64,000 nt of DNA, from assembly GCA_033063855.1 (NCBI GenBank), contig CP093829.1:23777537-23841536 (forward strand), in the 5' to 3' direction. Below are positions 1 to 9,861 of the stretch, one piece after another. Numbering within the stretch: position 1 is the stretch's first letter; each line of letters opens with the position of its first letter. This DNA is from Smittia aterrima (Eukaryota > Arthropoda > Insecta > Diptera > Chironomidae). The position numbers and the translations under genes were made by a program. The notes beneath the pieces are model-generated. The model searched no databases. It was not told the origin of the DNA and was given only the letters and a program-made list of their open reading frames with translations.

Positions 1-636
1 TTGATTTGAAGTGTTTTCTTTGAGCTCATCAAACTCGCTTAAAAAATCTAAGACAATTGTATTTTCTTCAATCGACTCTCTTGGAAGTTATCAGAGAACT
101 TAATATTTTAAGGTCTATTATTCTCCTCTTACGAACTCTCGACGATGCTTCATCTTTTAATTACAACGAGATGAAGACTAAGCATATTGCGAAGTGACAC
201 TGATCCCAAAAACTTGAGAGCTCGTCGGTGCTTGTTTATTTATCAATTTTTTTAAACAGTTAAGTTAAAACATTTGCAATCTTATCATTTAGCTCGTGAC
301 AAGATAAACCAGCGCCGACGAGTTTGCAAAACTTAATCGAAGAAAATGTGTTTAATTTCAAATCATTGATGCTTAACGTACAAAAGATATTCTTGGCAAC
401 TGATTGCAACATGTTTGTTAATTCCAGATTTTCGTGTTTATAAAATGAGCGAGGTGAGAATATTTTGAATACTTCTTCACTCAGCGAAAGAGAAACTTTA
501 TAAAATAACAAATGAAAGGTTTCGCTGCAAAATTCCTGCGCTGGGTGATTTGGAAGCTACTTGTTGCTGTATTTTCTTTCTCTTATGCTTTGCGTCTATG
601 CTGAATCAGCATTGCTGATGCTTGAAAATTATGAAT
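1..636. other. left-edge non-genic stretch
   Basis: No gene could be supported. A reading frame of roughly 95 codons lies on the minus strand across about 260-540. It has no convincing start, no recognisable domain and A+T-driven composition. It could be a terminal exon of something outside the window, but nothing shows that. Confidence 0.4.
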
Positions 637-725
637 TTAATAGTCGTCCAAATCGAAGTAATCATCCTCGTAGAGTCCATCTTCCAATTGCATCGATTGG
701 AAATCGACCTTATAGCGAAGAATAC
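637..725 (-). CDS. eRF1: eRF1 copy A, distal alternative last exon
   Basis: After a ccttccag acceptor the frame continues [13 protein letters not shown] and ends in an acidic, tyrosine-containing tail, YFDLDDY, then TAA. It joins in the same phase as the proximal exon (1210-1131, tail DDVDLDDY). The two are therefore mutually exclusive 3' exons giving different C-termini. The eRF1 C-terminus lies next to the eRF3-binding domain, so an effect on eRF3 binding is possible, but that is inference. Confidence 0.85.
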
Positions 726-3206
726 CTGGAAGGAGAAAATAAATTTTATTAATAAAAAAACGATTGTAAAATATATTTCTTAAAAAAAAAGTTAAAAATA
801 TGTAAACCGAAAATAAAATAAATCAAAAAGGTTCCTTTGAATAATAAAATTATGATTTTAAAAACAGATCCAAGAATCCTATTTAAGTTATTCAAAGAAA
901 TCAGAATTTTTACCTCCTACAATCATTTTTGGTAAAAAGCTTTCTCATCCTTAAAATATTTTCTTTTCTTGATCATAAAAGCTTTCATGTCTCGTCGAAA
1001 TGGAAAATTGGTAAGTGCTCTGAGTAAAATAGTTTTTCGCGCGTAAATTTTCTTGTTTCCATTTCGATGAAAGATTCTTAAATGTTACGAAGTCTTAAGT
1101 GATTAGTAAGGATTTCTTGTGGCGATTTTTTTAATAGTCATCAAGGTCGACATCATCGAGCGGCTCATCCAGCTGGAGCGATTGGAAATCGACTTTATAG
1201 CGGAGAATTCCTTAAATTCAATTGTTAAGCGTGGGTGGGTCAGCAAAACGTGTCAAGTGTAAAAAGTGTGAGTGTTAGTGATGGGAGAGAAAGAAGAAAA
1301 AGGGAAAAATCGATTGCGAAACAGTTGTCATTAGTTATTTAACCGGGTATTAGCATTAATTAATCAATCGAATAAATTATAGATGGGTCGATCCGTGCGT
1401 GGTGTAACAGAGCAGCAGAGAGTGCTTACCAACTGAAACAACACACAATCACCCAAAACACCAACCATTAAGTCGAATTGCCAATAGCACAGCTAAGCAC
1501 GACATAGACCAAAGCAAAGATCACTCTCGACTTACCTCCAATTCCACCGAAACCTCTCACGAACTGACTCCCCTCCTGAGACTTGTCGGTAATGATTTCC
1601 AAAGTAGCTCCGAATTTCTTGTAACTGTTAGCAAGCCACTCGAGCAACGCTTGTGAATCTACAAGCTCCATCTCGACTCCGCTCTTAAGTGGAAATGAAA
1701 TAATTAATAAATTGATGAAACTAAATGAAATATTTCTGTAGTTACCTCCTTGTCAGTGAAGTGAGACTTGTCCTTCTCTTGCTCTGGCGTTAAGTGGAGG
1801 ATCGTTGGTGCTGCAGTCGATGAACCTGTGTCCTTCAGCACGTAACGTTGAATGTCCAAGTTTTCCCAACAAATCAAAGTTTCGACTGATCCGAGCTCTA
1901 AGGCTTTCAATGTATCTTCAACACCAAAGCAATATTTCCCAGTGTCTTGAGAGATTTCATCGAAGTAACGTCCGATGAGCTTCTTTTCCTGAATGAACTT
2001 GACATTTTGCAATGACTCTGCTGCCAGTTCAATCGCTTGATTAAAACCATTTTCCCCTCCATAAGATACATCAACAAGTTTAATAATTTTCGCTTGAAGA
2101 CGAGGATCAAACATATCTGATTGACTCAGCTCGGTCTTGAAGTCAGCGCTACCAGCAAGAATCATTCCAGCAATATTGGGTTTGTCGTTTGTGATGAAAA
2201 GAGTTGTTGCCACCTCAGCCACTTTTCGCACGTAATTATGGCGTTTTTCCATTCGAAGACGAGCGAAACGAAGAGCTGACTGACCACCACGACCGTGTTT
2301 CTTCGGAAGCTCGACATTGAATTTGTGTAAAACTTCTCGGGTATTACCCTACGAGAGAGAAATTGCATTAGTCATCGTGACGATTGATAAACATTCTCAA
2401 TGACTCACTTGCAATGTTCCAAAGAGTGCTCCATTACCGTCCATGATGATGAATCCGAATTTGTTATCGTCTGCAAGGAGTGCCGTGAGTGCTTCAGTGT
2501 GAAATTTGTTGTCGCAGAGATACAGTGAGGTATTGATTGGTTTAAACGGCTCGAAATCAATGTTGACTTTCTTCTCTTTATTTTCTTCCGTCACAATTGT
2601 TCCACAGTAGATCACCAAACCATTCGGAGGCACTAAAAGAGAATTGCATAAGCAAAAACTAGTCGAATCTAGTTTTGATCGCCTTAAACTCACCTTTGGT
2701 ATATAATTTTAATCTATGTTGGACCGACGTAATTGCACCAAGAACCGAAAGCCGATTAACACGAGACTTGATGTTGGAAGCTGTTCCGAATTCATCCGCA
2801 AGCATCTTGCTTACTCGAGAAATCTGATCTTTCGGTGGTATGATAAGGGAGATCATACTGGTTCCATTTCTTGAATTGAGGAGACGAGATAAATATTTAT
2901 TACAAACAATAAACAAATTTTAAGATATCGGTGAGTTGTGCAACAATTCGGATATAAAGGTTGGGATCAAGGAAAAGTGCATTGATGGCAAAATCAAAAT
3001 CGTTGCCAAATTTAGGTCAGTTTAGAAATTTTGCGAATTTCTCGTGAGATTAAAGTTTAAGATTGTTTGATTCATCCTTTGGTTCAGTCGAAATGTCGTC
3101 GCACTTTATTGAAAACCTACCCTCTCGCCAGTTCCAAGCTCTTTATGAGTTTTTTGATCTTCCAGATCTCCACATTTCTGTCTGCGCTCGTATCCTCAGC
3201 ACTCAT
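637..3206 (-). CDS. eRF1: eukaryotic peptide chain release factor 1, copy A
   Basis: Class I translation release factor: it recognises stop codons in the ribosomal A site and triggers peptidyl-tRNA hydrolysis, working with the GTPase eRF3. Exons in transcription order are 3206-3121, 2869-2694, 2632-2409, 2348-1746 and 1683-1536, then either 1210-1131 (438 aa) or 725-637 (441 aa). Diagnostic motifs are intact: NIKS and YLCDNKF in the N domain for stop decoding, and GRGGQ in the M domain for hydrolysis. Length matches the family. The start [16 protein letters not shown] follows the usual eRF1 N-terminus. The partner copy lies head to head about 0.8 kb away. Copy A has an extra phase-2 intron after LARG (3120-2870) that copy B lacks. 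No frame break was seen, so both copies look functional. Confidence 0.96.
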
Positions 3207-4027
3207 TTTAGCTGCTTGTGGGTCACTTAATCAGAAACACTCGAATCACTTGTGTACGCGGAGCGATAAGGAAAGCCAGAAGTGTACTGAACTCCTTGGC
3301 AATTAACGAAATAGCAGCTCGCTAGAAATCTCTCACCACGTTGAAATTCTGACGTTCAGTAAACGAGAAAGAAGAAAAGTGAATGTTCGTGAATCACGTA
3401 TTTTTGGTTTGAGGGGGAACTTGACATAAGATTATGAAAATCTTTGTTCACCAACTTTTAATAAATGATTAAGAAGAAATGGAAATTTCTGATGTGAAGA
3501 TAAATTATTTTTGAGCAATGTCAATTCAGAAAAATAGTTTAATTACTTTCGAAATGATAAACAAGAAATATTTTTGCGACGTGATTTACGAACAAACTTG
3601 GCGACGTTCAATAAATGTCAAATCCACAGAAAATCTAGATTAGACGTACTTTCATAATTTAAATTGTTTATGATTACAAATGACAATTCATCAATTAAAT
3701 GTTTCCTTTCTTCTCATTCACTCAATTAATTGATGACATAAAAAAGAAAATTTAAAAAGTTATTTTGAAGGAGACGAAATATGCTCAAGTGATCATTGAC
3801 TTGAATAATTTTCTCCAATTCAAGATCAGCGATCAAAATTGTATTTCGCTGTTTATTTGCTTTAATTAACACAAGAGTGCCAGATCTGCTAATGCAATTT
3901 GCTGCTGGAATACCAATTAACAATAAAATTGCAAATTAAACAATTAAAACATCAAATTTCCTGGAGAAAATCATCTTTAAGTTTCTTTGTTTGCAATTGA
4001 GTGAGTGAAAAATTAATAAGCTCAGAC
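3207..4027. promoter_or_regulatory. shared upstream region of the head-to-head eRF1 genes
   Basis: About 0.82 kb separates the two divergent eRF1 start codons. It must hold both 5' UTRs and both promoters. No clear TATA box was identified, as is usual for housekeeping genes. Sequence just upstream of the two ATGs differs, so regulation of the copies may have diverged. Confidence 0.5.
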
Positions 4028-5965
4028 ATGAGTTTTGAAGACACCAGCGCAGATCGAAATGTTGAAATCTGGAAGATCAAAAAGCTTATCAAGAGCTTGG
4101 AGCTGGCAAGAGGAAATGGAACGAGTATGATCTCCCTCATCATTCCACCGAAAGATCAGATTTCACGAGTAAGCAAGATGCTTGCGGACGAATTCGGAAC
4201 AGCTTCAAACATCAAGTCTCGTGTTAATCGTCTTTCGGTTCTTGGTGCGATCACCTCAGTCCAACATAGATTAAAACTTTATACTAAAGGTGAGTTTAGT
4301 CACGAGAGAGACTGAGTTCTCTGGAATTCAAAGTGGTTTCCTTTCAGTGCCTCCAAACGGACTTGTGATCTACTGCGGAACTATTGTGACCGAAGAAGGA
4401 AAAGAAAAGAAGGTGAACATCGACTTCGAGCCATTCAAACCAATCAATACCTCACTGTATCTCTGCGATAACAAGTTCCATACTGAAGCACTCACGGCAC
4501 TTCTCGCCGATGACAATAAGTTCGGATTCATTGTGATGGACGGTAATGGAGCACTCTTTGGAACATTACAAGTGAGTTCAATAATTCTTCAACTAGTAAT
4601 TTCTATTTATAATTCAAATTTTACTTCAGGGCAATACTCGAGAAGTTTTGCACAAATTTACAGTTGAACTTCCGAAGAAACACGGTCGTGGTGGTCAGTC
4701 AGCTCTTCGTTTCGCTCGTCTTCGAATGGAGAAACGTCATAACTACGTGAGAAAAGTGGCTGAGGTAGCGACAACTCTTTTTATTAGCAACGAAAAGCCT
4801 AACATCGCTGGAATGATCCTTGCTGGTAGCGCTGACTTCAAGACCGAGCTGAGTCAATCAGATATGTTTGATCCTCGTCTTCAAGCGAAAATTATCAAAC
4901 TTGTTGATATTTCATACAGCGGAGAGAACGGATTCAATCAGGCGATTGAACTAGCAGCAGAATCTCTGCAGAATGTAAAATTCATTCAGGAAAAGAAGCT
5001 CATCGGACGTTACTTCGATGAAATCTCTCAAGACACTGGGAAATATTGCTTTGGAGTTGAAGACACTCTGCGAGCACTCGAACTTGGTTCTGTGGAAATT
5101 TTAATTTGTTGGGAAAACTTGGACATTCAACGTTACGTGCTGAAGAACACAACAACGAACACCACAACTGTGTTGCATCTCACGCCTGAGCAAGAAAAAG
5201 ACAAGTCACATTTCACCGACAAAGAAGTGAGAGAAAGAATTCTTTCATTTAAAAAGTTATTTTTATTCTGAAATGATTTCTTCTAGAGCGGAGTCGAGAT
5301 GGAGCTTGTAGAATCTCAGCAACTCCTAGAATGGCTTGCCAACAACTACAAGACATTCGGCGCTACTTTGGAAATCATTACCGACAAGTCTCAGGAAGGA
5401 AGTCAATTCGTGAGAGGTTTCGGTGGAATTGGAGGTAAGTTCATTAATGTCCTCGTCACGATATTTAACAAACTAACCAAACTTGACTAATCCAAAGGTA
5501 TTTTGCGCTATAAAGTTGACTTCCAATCAATGCAAACCGATGAAGAGCCGCTCGAAGATGTCGATCTCGACGAATATTAAATCCAAGAGGAAAACCCATT
5601 TCCATTCTCATTTTTTCTCGTTTGCTACTAACGTCTCTTTCTTTCGGCGTGAACAAATTGCTACGATTTTTAAATTAGAAATGCTCCAAACGCGTCTATT
5701 TAGTCCAATTCAAACTACACATTTTGATAACTTATCACTAACATTAATAATGTAAGAAACTTTCTCGCTTTCATTTTGTGTGGATTTTCCTTTCGGTTTG
5801 ATTTTCGCTTTGAATTTATCTTCATTTTATTTTTTAGTTTTTAACATTTCGTTTTTATTGCTTCTTGCAGGCATTTTACGTTACAAGATTGATCTGCAAT
5901 CCATCCAGATGATGTTGGACGACGAATATTATGATGATGAAAGTTTTAATTTAAATGATTATTAA
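4028..5965 (+). CDS. eRF1: eukaryotic peptide chain release factor 1, copy B
   Basis: Second complete eRF1 gene. Exons are 4028-4289, 4348-4571, 4630-5226 and 5287-5434, then either 5498-5580 (437 aa) or 5871-5965 (441 aa). NIKS, YLCDNKF and GRGGQ are all present, and all introns are short GT-AG introns. The chosen start ([11 protein letters not shown]) aligns with the copy A start; an in-frame upstream ATG at 4001 would add nine atypical residues. Protein identity with copy A is very high, while synonymous sites and the linker around the VLKN/VLKD region differ. The duplication is therefore not very recent and both proteins appear to be under constraint. Neither copy shows sign of being a retrocopy: four introns are shared. 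Confidence 0.96.
5871..5965 (+). CDS. eRF1: eRF1 copy B, distal alternative last exon
   Basis: Follows a strong cttcttgcag acceptor and reads GILRYKIDLQSIQ, then an acidic tail DDEYYDDESFNLNDY and TAA. It is the counterpart of the distal exon in copy A. It competes with the proximal exon 5498-5580, whose tail is EPLEDVDLDEY. The order proximal then distal is the same in both copies, so the alternative exon pair predates the gene duplication. Confidence 0.85.
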
Positions 5966-6436
5966 GATGCTTGTGATTTACTCCAGTCAAATCGAAAGTT
6001 GAACGCTTGAGTTTCGTAATTTTCGAGACGTCGTCACTGATCTCATTGTTTCCTTAAAAGTTTGTTTTTTGTTTTGGTATTTAATTAAGGATGAAAGTAA
6101 ACTAGTCTTAGGAGAAAACAAAGTCAATCTTAACCTCGAGTTAGAAGTTTGGTTACTCACTTTCAATTGAATGTATTATTTCCTCTGATCTCATTTTGGT
6201 AACTTAAATTATTTAAATTAAGGAAAAATGAATAAAGTGTTTTTCCACGACTTAAAACTGTTTTTAGTCTTTTGTAAAATCAGCAAAGTCGTAAAATGGA
6301 AAGTTCAAACTATTATTGCATTATCTTCACAAGAACGGAAGAAGCAACCCACGCATACTGTTCAGGACTCTTTGAGCTGTGATTTGAACTTGAAAGTTAA
6401 ATTAGGAGCAACATTTTAAAGTTATTTTCAGATGTC
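5966..6436. other. eRF1 copy B 3' flank
   Basis: Probable 3' UTR and spacer. An AATAAA-containing stretch occurs near 6230. No coding region is supported. A 63-codon frame at 6228-6419 has no recognisable feature. Confidence 0.4.
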
Positions 6437-6568
6437 TCACCCTATCTCGAAGATATCTATGTCGTCATCAATGTAATCGTCATCAATAAGTGCTGCTGAC
6501 AGAACATTGATCAAAAATATCAGCAGGAAGACGAAAGAGTTAAGCGGAAAGTTGAACGGAGCTTTCAT
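6437..6568 (-). CDS. putative 43-aa secreted acidic peptide
   Basis: A short intronless ORF, ATG at 6568 and TGA at 6437-6439. The first ~26 residues look like a signal peptide: Lys2, then a hydrophobic core SFVFLLIFLINVL ending SAA. The remaining 17 residues are strongly acidic, with the pattern DDDYIDDDIDIFEIG. I do not recognise a family. The combination of a clean signal peptide and a compositionally distinct mature part argues for a real gene, but 43 codons is too short to be sure. It lies between eRF1 copy B and vasa, on the opposite strand to both. Confidence 0.4.
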   Translation of the reverse strand: MKAPFNFPLNSFVFLLIFLINVLSAALIDDDYIDDDIDIFEIG

Positions 6569-7261
6569 AGCTGTTGATAGTTGTTATTCACTTGAAATTT
6601 CAGATGTAAATGAAAACCTTTCCGGAATCGATTGACAGAAATGTAAAACCAGTAAAAAGTTGTTTTAAAATAGAAAATTAAATTGTTATTGTCAAGTAAC
6701 GTTCACACGTGAAGTTGCTCCATTTTTTGTACGAAAAGTAGACTATAAGGAGACAGTTTAAAGACTTTTAGGACTCATTAGTAACAATTTTCAGTTATGT
6801 CTTATTTCATCTATTTCGTGACGTTGGAACGTGAGAAAAGTTGTAAAATAAAAATCGATAAACTTTAATGAGGAACTTTTCAGGGAAATCCTCTTCTTTG
6901 ACAAGAAAAATTTTCGTGTTTAATAAATTAACGGATGACCGTCGCTTCTTTTTTTCTCTTCGCTTCATTCTTTCTTTCAAAGTTCATTGACCTCTCTGGA
7001 GCATTCGATTGACAAAAAATTTAAATAAGATTGATCTAAAGTAAATAATTGACTAAATATACAAGACAAACAACGGTAAGTCTCAGATAAATTGAATGTA
7101 ATACAAAAATCTTCGATTAAATTGTTAGAAAATTCTAATTTTGCGAAAGCGAGAAATGGATTTTTTATTCCAAGCGTGGTCATTCGATTTACCTTTTTAT
7201 TGTTCAATTTCTCAATACCTGGATATTAAACAAAACTCTTCATTCATTTGCAGATAAAATA
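6569..7261. other. vasa upstream region with a 5' UTR intron
   Basis: Contains a likely non-coding first exon of vasa ending at 7075 (donor gtaagt) and an intron to 7253 (acceptor atttgcag), nine bases before the vasa ATG. The rest shows no coding signal. Confidence 0.5.
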
Positions 7262-9300
7262 ATGGATTGTGAAGCAGCAGAAACGCCAATTACGGTAAGA
7301 TAAAATTATTTTAAATGATTGAGGTTAGATTTAAATTTTTCTTTTCTCCTACTTAGGAAACAGAAAACGAATCTGTTGGAAACAGATCATTTGGAACTAG
7401 AGGCCGCGGTCGTGGTCGAGGCCATGGAAGAGGAGGATTCGGCAAAAGACGTGATGAAGGAGAAGGAAGCGATGACGACGAAGATTCATCAAACAGATCA
7501 AACGGAACTAGAGGAAGAGGTCATGGTCGGGGCCGTGGCCGCGGAGGACGAGGAGGATACAATCGCGAAGGCGATGACGAGTCTCGTCCACGACGCAGCA
7601 ATGAAGATCAAGATGAAAACGCTGATGAAGATACAGCAAACGACGAAGAGAGTAAGTGAAGTTTCTCATGTTGAATTCTTTCTTTACCTGATTTTTACCT
7701 TAAACTTACAGAGAAAGATGAAAAGCCTCGTGAAATTTACATTCCTCCTGAGCCTACCACAGACGAAAACGAAATGTTCGGTACTGCTATCTCAGCTGGC
7801 ATCAATTTTGATAAATTTGACAAAATTGAAGTGAAGGTCTCGAACCTTGAACATGTGGCTCCAATTGCTTCATTCGAGGAATCAGGTCTTCGTGATTTTT
7901 TGAAAGCAAACATCAGTCGATCAGGCTACTCAAAGCCAACGCCAGTACAGAAATATGCTGTTCCCGTCATCATGTCTGGAAGAGATTTGATGAGCTGCGC
8001 TCAAACAGGTAAGTTCAGTGCAAAACATTTTTATTTTTAACTAAGAAAATATCTTTTATCAGGATCGGGAAAGACAGCAGCATTTTTGCTTCCAATTCTC
8101 AACAAGATCATGGATAGCAACGAATCATCCAACAGTGGACAGCCTTTGTGTCTGATCATTGCTCCTACTCGAGAACTCGTCATTCAGATCTTTGAAGAAG
8201 CTCGAAAGTTCGCCAGTAAATCTTGGGTGAAAATCGCAATCGCCTATGGAGGCACAGCTGTTCGTCATCAAAGCGAAAACATTGAAAAGGGCTGTCACAT
8301 TCTTGTCGCCACTCCAGGTAAGATCTCAGTTAAAATCTTAATTAAACTTTTATTCGATGTCTTAAATTCTTAGGTCGTCTCATGGATTTCGTCGGCAAAG
8401 GAAAAGTAACATTTGAGCAATTGAAGTTTTTGGTTCTTGACGAAGCTGACAGAATGCTCGAGATGGGATTCAAAGACACAATTGAGCAGGTCGCTAAACA
8501 CGAAACTTTGAATCGTGAAGAGCTTCAGATTTTGATGTTTTCCGCAACATTCCCTGACGATATTCAACGTTTGGCCGCAAACTTCTTGCGCAATTACGTT
8601 TTCTTGACCGTCGGTATTGTTGGAAATGCTTCAACTGATGTTGAGCAGACAGTCCTCGAAGTTGTTAAATTTAAGAAACGCTCTAAACTTCAGGTAAGCT
8701 TCTTAAATCGTCAACAAGTTATTCGAAATAATTTTGAAATATTCTTTTTTCTATTAGGAAATTTTGAAGGAATACTCGAAGGACAAGGACGAAGATCGAA
8801 TTCTCGTTTTTGTCGAACAGAAACGAACTGCCGATTATCTCGCTTCACTCATGTCAGAGACTACGATGTCTACAACTTCAATTCATGGCGACCGTTTGCA
8901 ACGTGAAAGAGAACAGGCTTTGAACGATTTCCGAAAAGGAACACACAAGATCCTCATCGCTACGTCAGTTGCAGCTCGAGGCCTGGACATCAAAGGCGTT
9001 ACTCATGTCATCAACTACGATTTACCAAAGGAAATTCAAGATTACGTTCATCGCATTGGACGTACAGGTCGCGTCGGAAACTGCGGAAAGTCAACAAGCT
9101 TTTTTGATCCGGAGAACAACGACGATAAAAATTTGGCTGGAGATCTTGTTCGCATTTTGAAAACCGCTCAGCAAATTGTTCCAGAATTCTTGGGCGAAGC
9201 CGCATCTGGCGTCGATGGCGTCACCAATGGATTTGGAGCTGTTGATATTCGCAAAGGTTTAGACGAAGCTAAACAACAAGAAGCTGAAGAGCAATGGTAG
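7262..9300 (+). CDS. vas: Vasa, germline DEAD-box RNA helicase
   Basis: ATP-dependent RNA helicase of germ plasm and nuage, needed for germ cell specification and piRNA amplification in insects. Exons 7262-7294, 7357-7651, 7712-8008, 8063-8317, 8374-8693 and 8758-9300 give 580 aa. The N-terminus (residues ~20-90) has two RGG/RG-rich blocks separated by an acidic stretch, and no CCHC zinc knuckles. The helicase core shows GSGKT, PTREL, TPGR, DEAD (LVLDEADRMLEMGF), SAT, ARGLD and HRIGRTGRVG. The Q-motif region SGYSKPTPVQKYAVP and an acidic end finishing in Trp (EEQW) favour Vasa over the close paralogue Belle/DDX3. A polyadenylation signal lies near 9384. Confidence 0.93.
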
Positions 9301-9861
9301 ACTCCAAAGTAGACTCATCTACATCATTTGTTATTATTTTTTCATCATCATACGTTTCAATCCAAAAGTACAAAGAAAACGTAAATAAAATTAATTTCCA
9401 ACGACAAATATTCTTCCTTGTTATCCATTTAACTCCACTCTCCCTTCGCCATGCATAAAGTCACATGGTTTGAATGAAAAGAAAGCTTTCAAAACAATAA
9501 CAAAGTGTTGGAACATGCGCCATCGAAGCTTGTTGAGTTTCTCGTTGAGCTCACCAAAATCACGTAAGAAAGCCTCAGATCGATATTTCCATCAGACGTA
9601 GAAAGTCATATTCGTCTGTGCTCGCGAGTTTTTCTGTGAAAAAAGTATTTTTCCCATTTCCGGGTGAAACTTTGATCTGAAAATATTGTAAAATCCATTT
9701 AGAAGTCGGAGAAGATTTGATGAATCTAAGTAAAATAAGTCCGACAGTTTAAAGTTTATTGATCAAGAATTTTTATCTTTGCACATGAAAAAGCAATAAA
9801 GAAAAATCAAGAGATTTACTCGATAAAGGTGTGAATACCCTTTGAAGGAGAATCCGAGACA
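9301..9861. other. vasa 3' flank and anoctamin-8 upstream region
   Basis: Holds the vasa 3' UTR and the presumed promoter and 5' UTR of the following gene. No ORF or RNA gene is supported. Confidence 0.4.

Noticed and set aside
260..511. 83-codon minus-strand frame near the left edge
   Set aside because: Starts with TTG rather than ATG, no domain or signal peptide, A+T-driven residues; could be a terminal exon but nothing supports it.
561..752. Plus-strand 63-codon ORF
   Set aside because: Antisense shadow of the distal last exon of eRF1 copy A.
7319..7834. 171-codon plus-strand ORF
   Set aside because: Out-of-frame reading of the RG-rich Vasa exon and the following intron; the real frame gives RG repeats and the helicase core.
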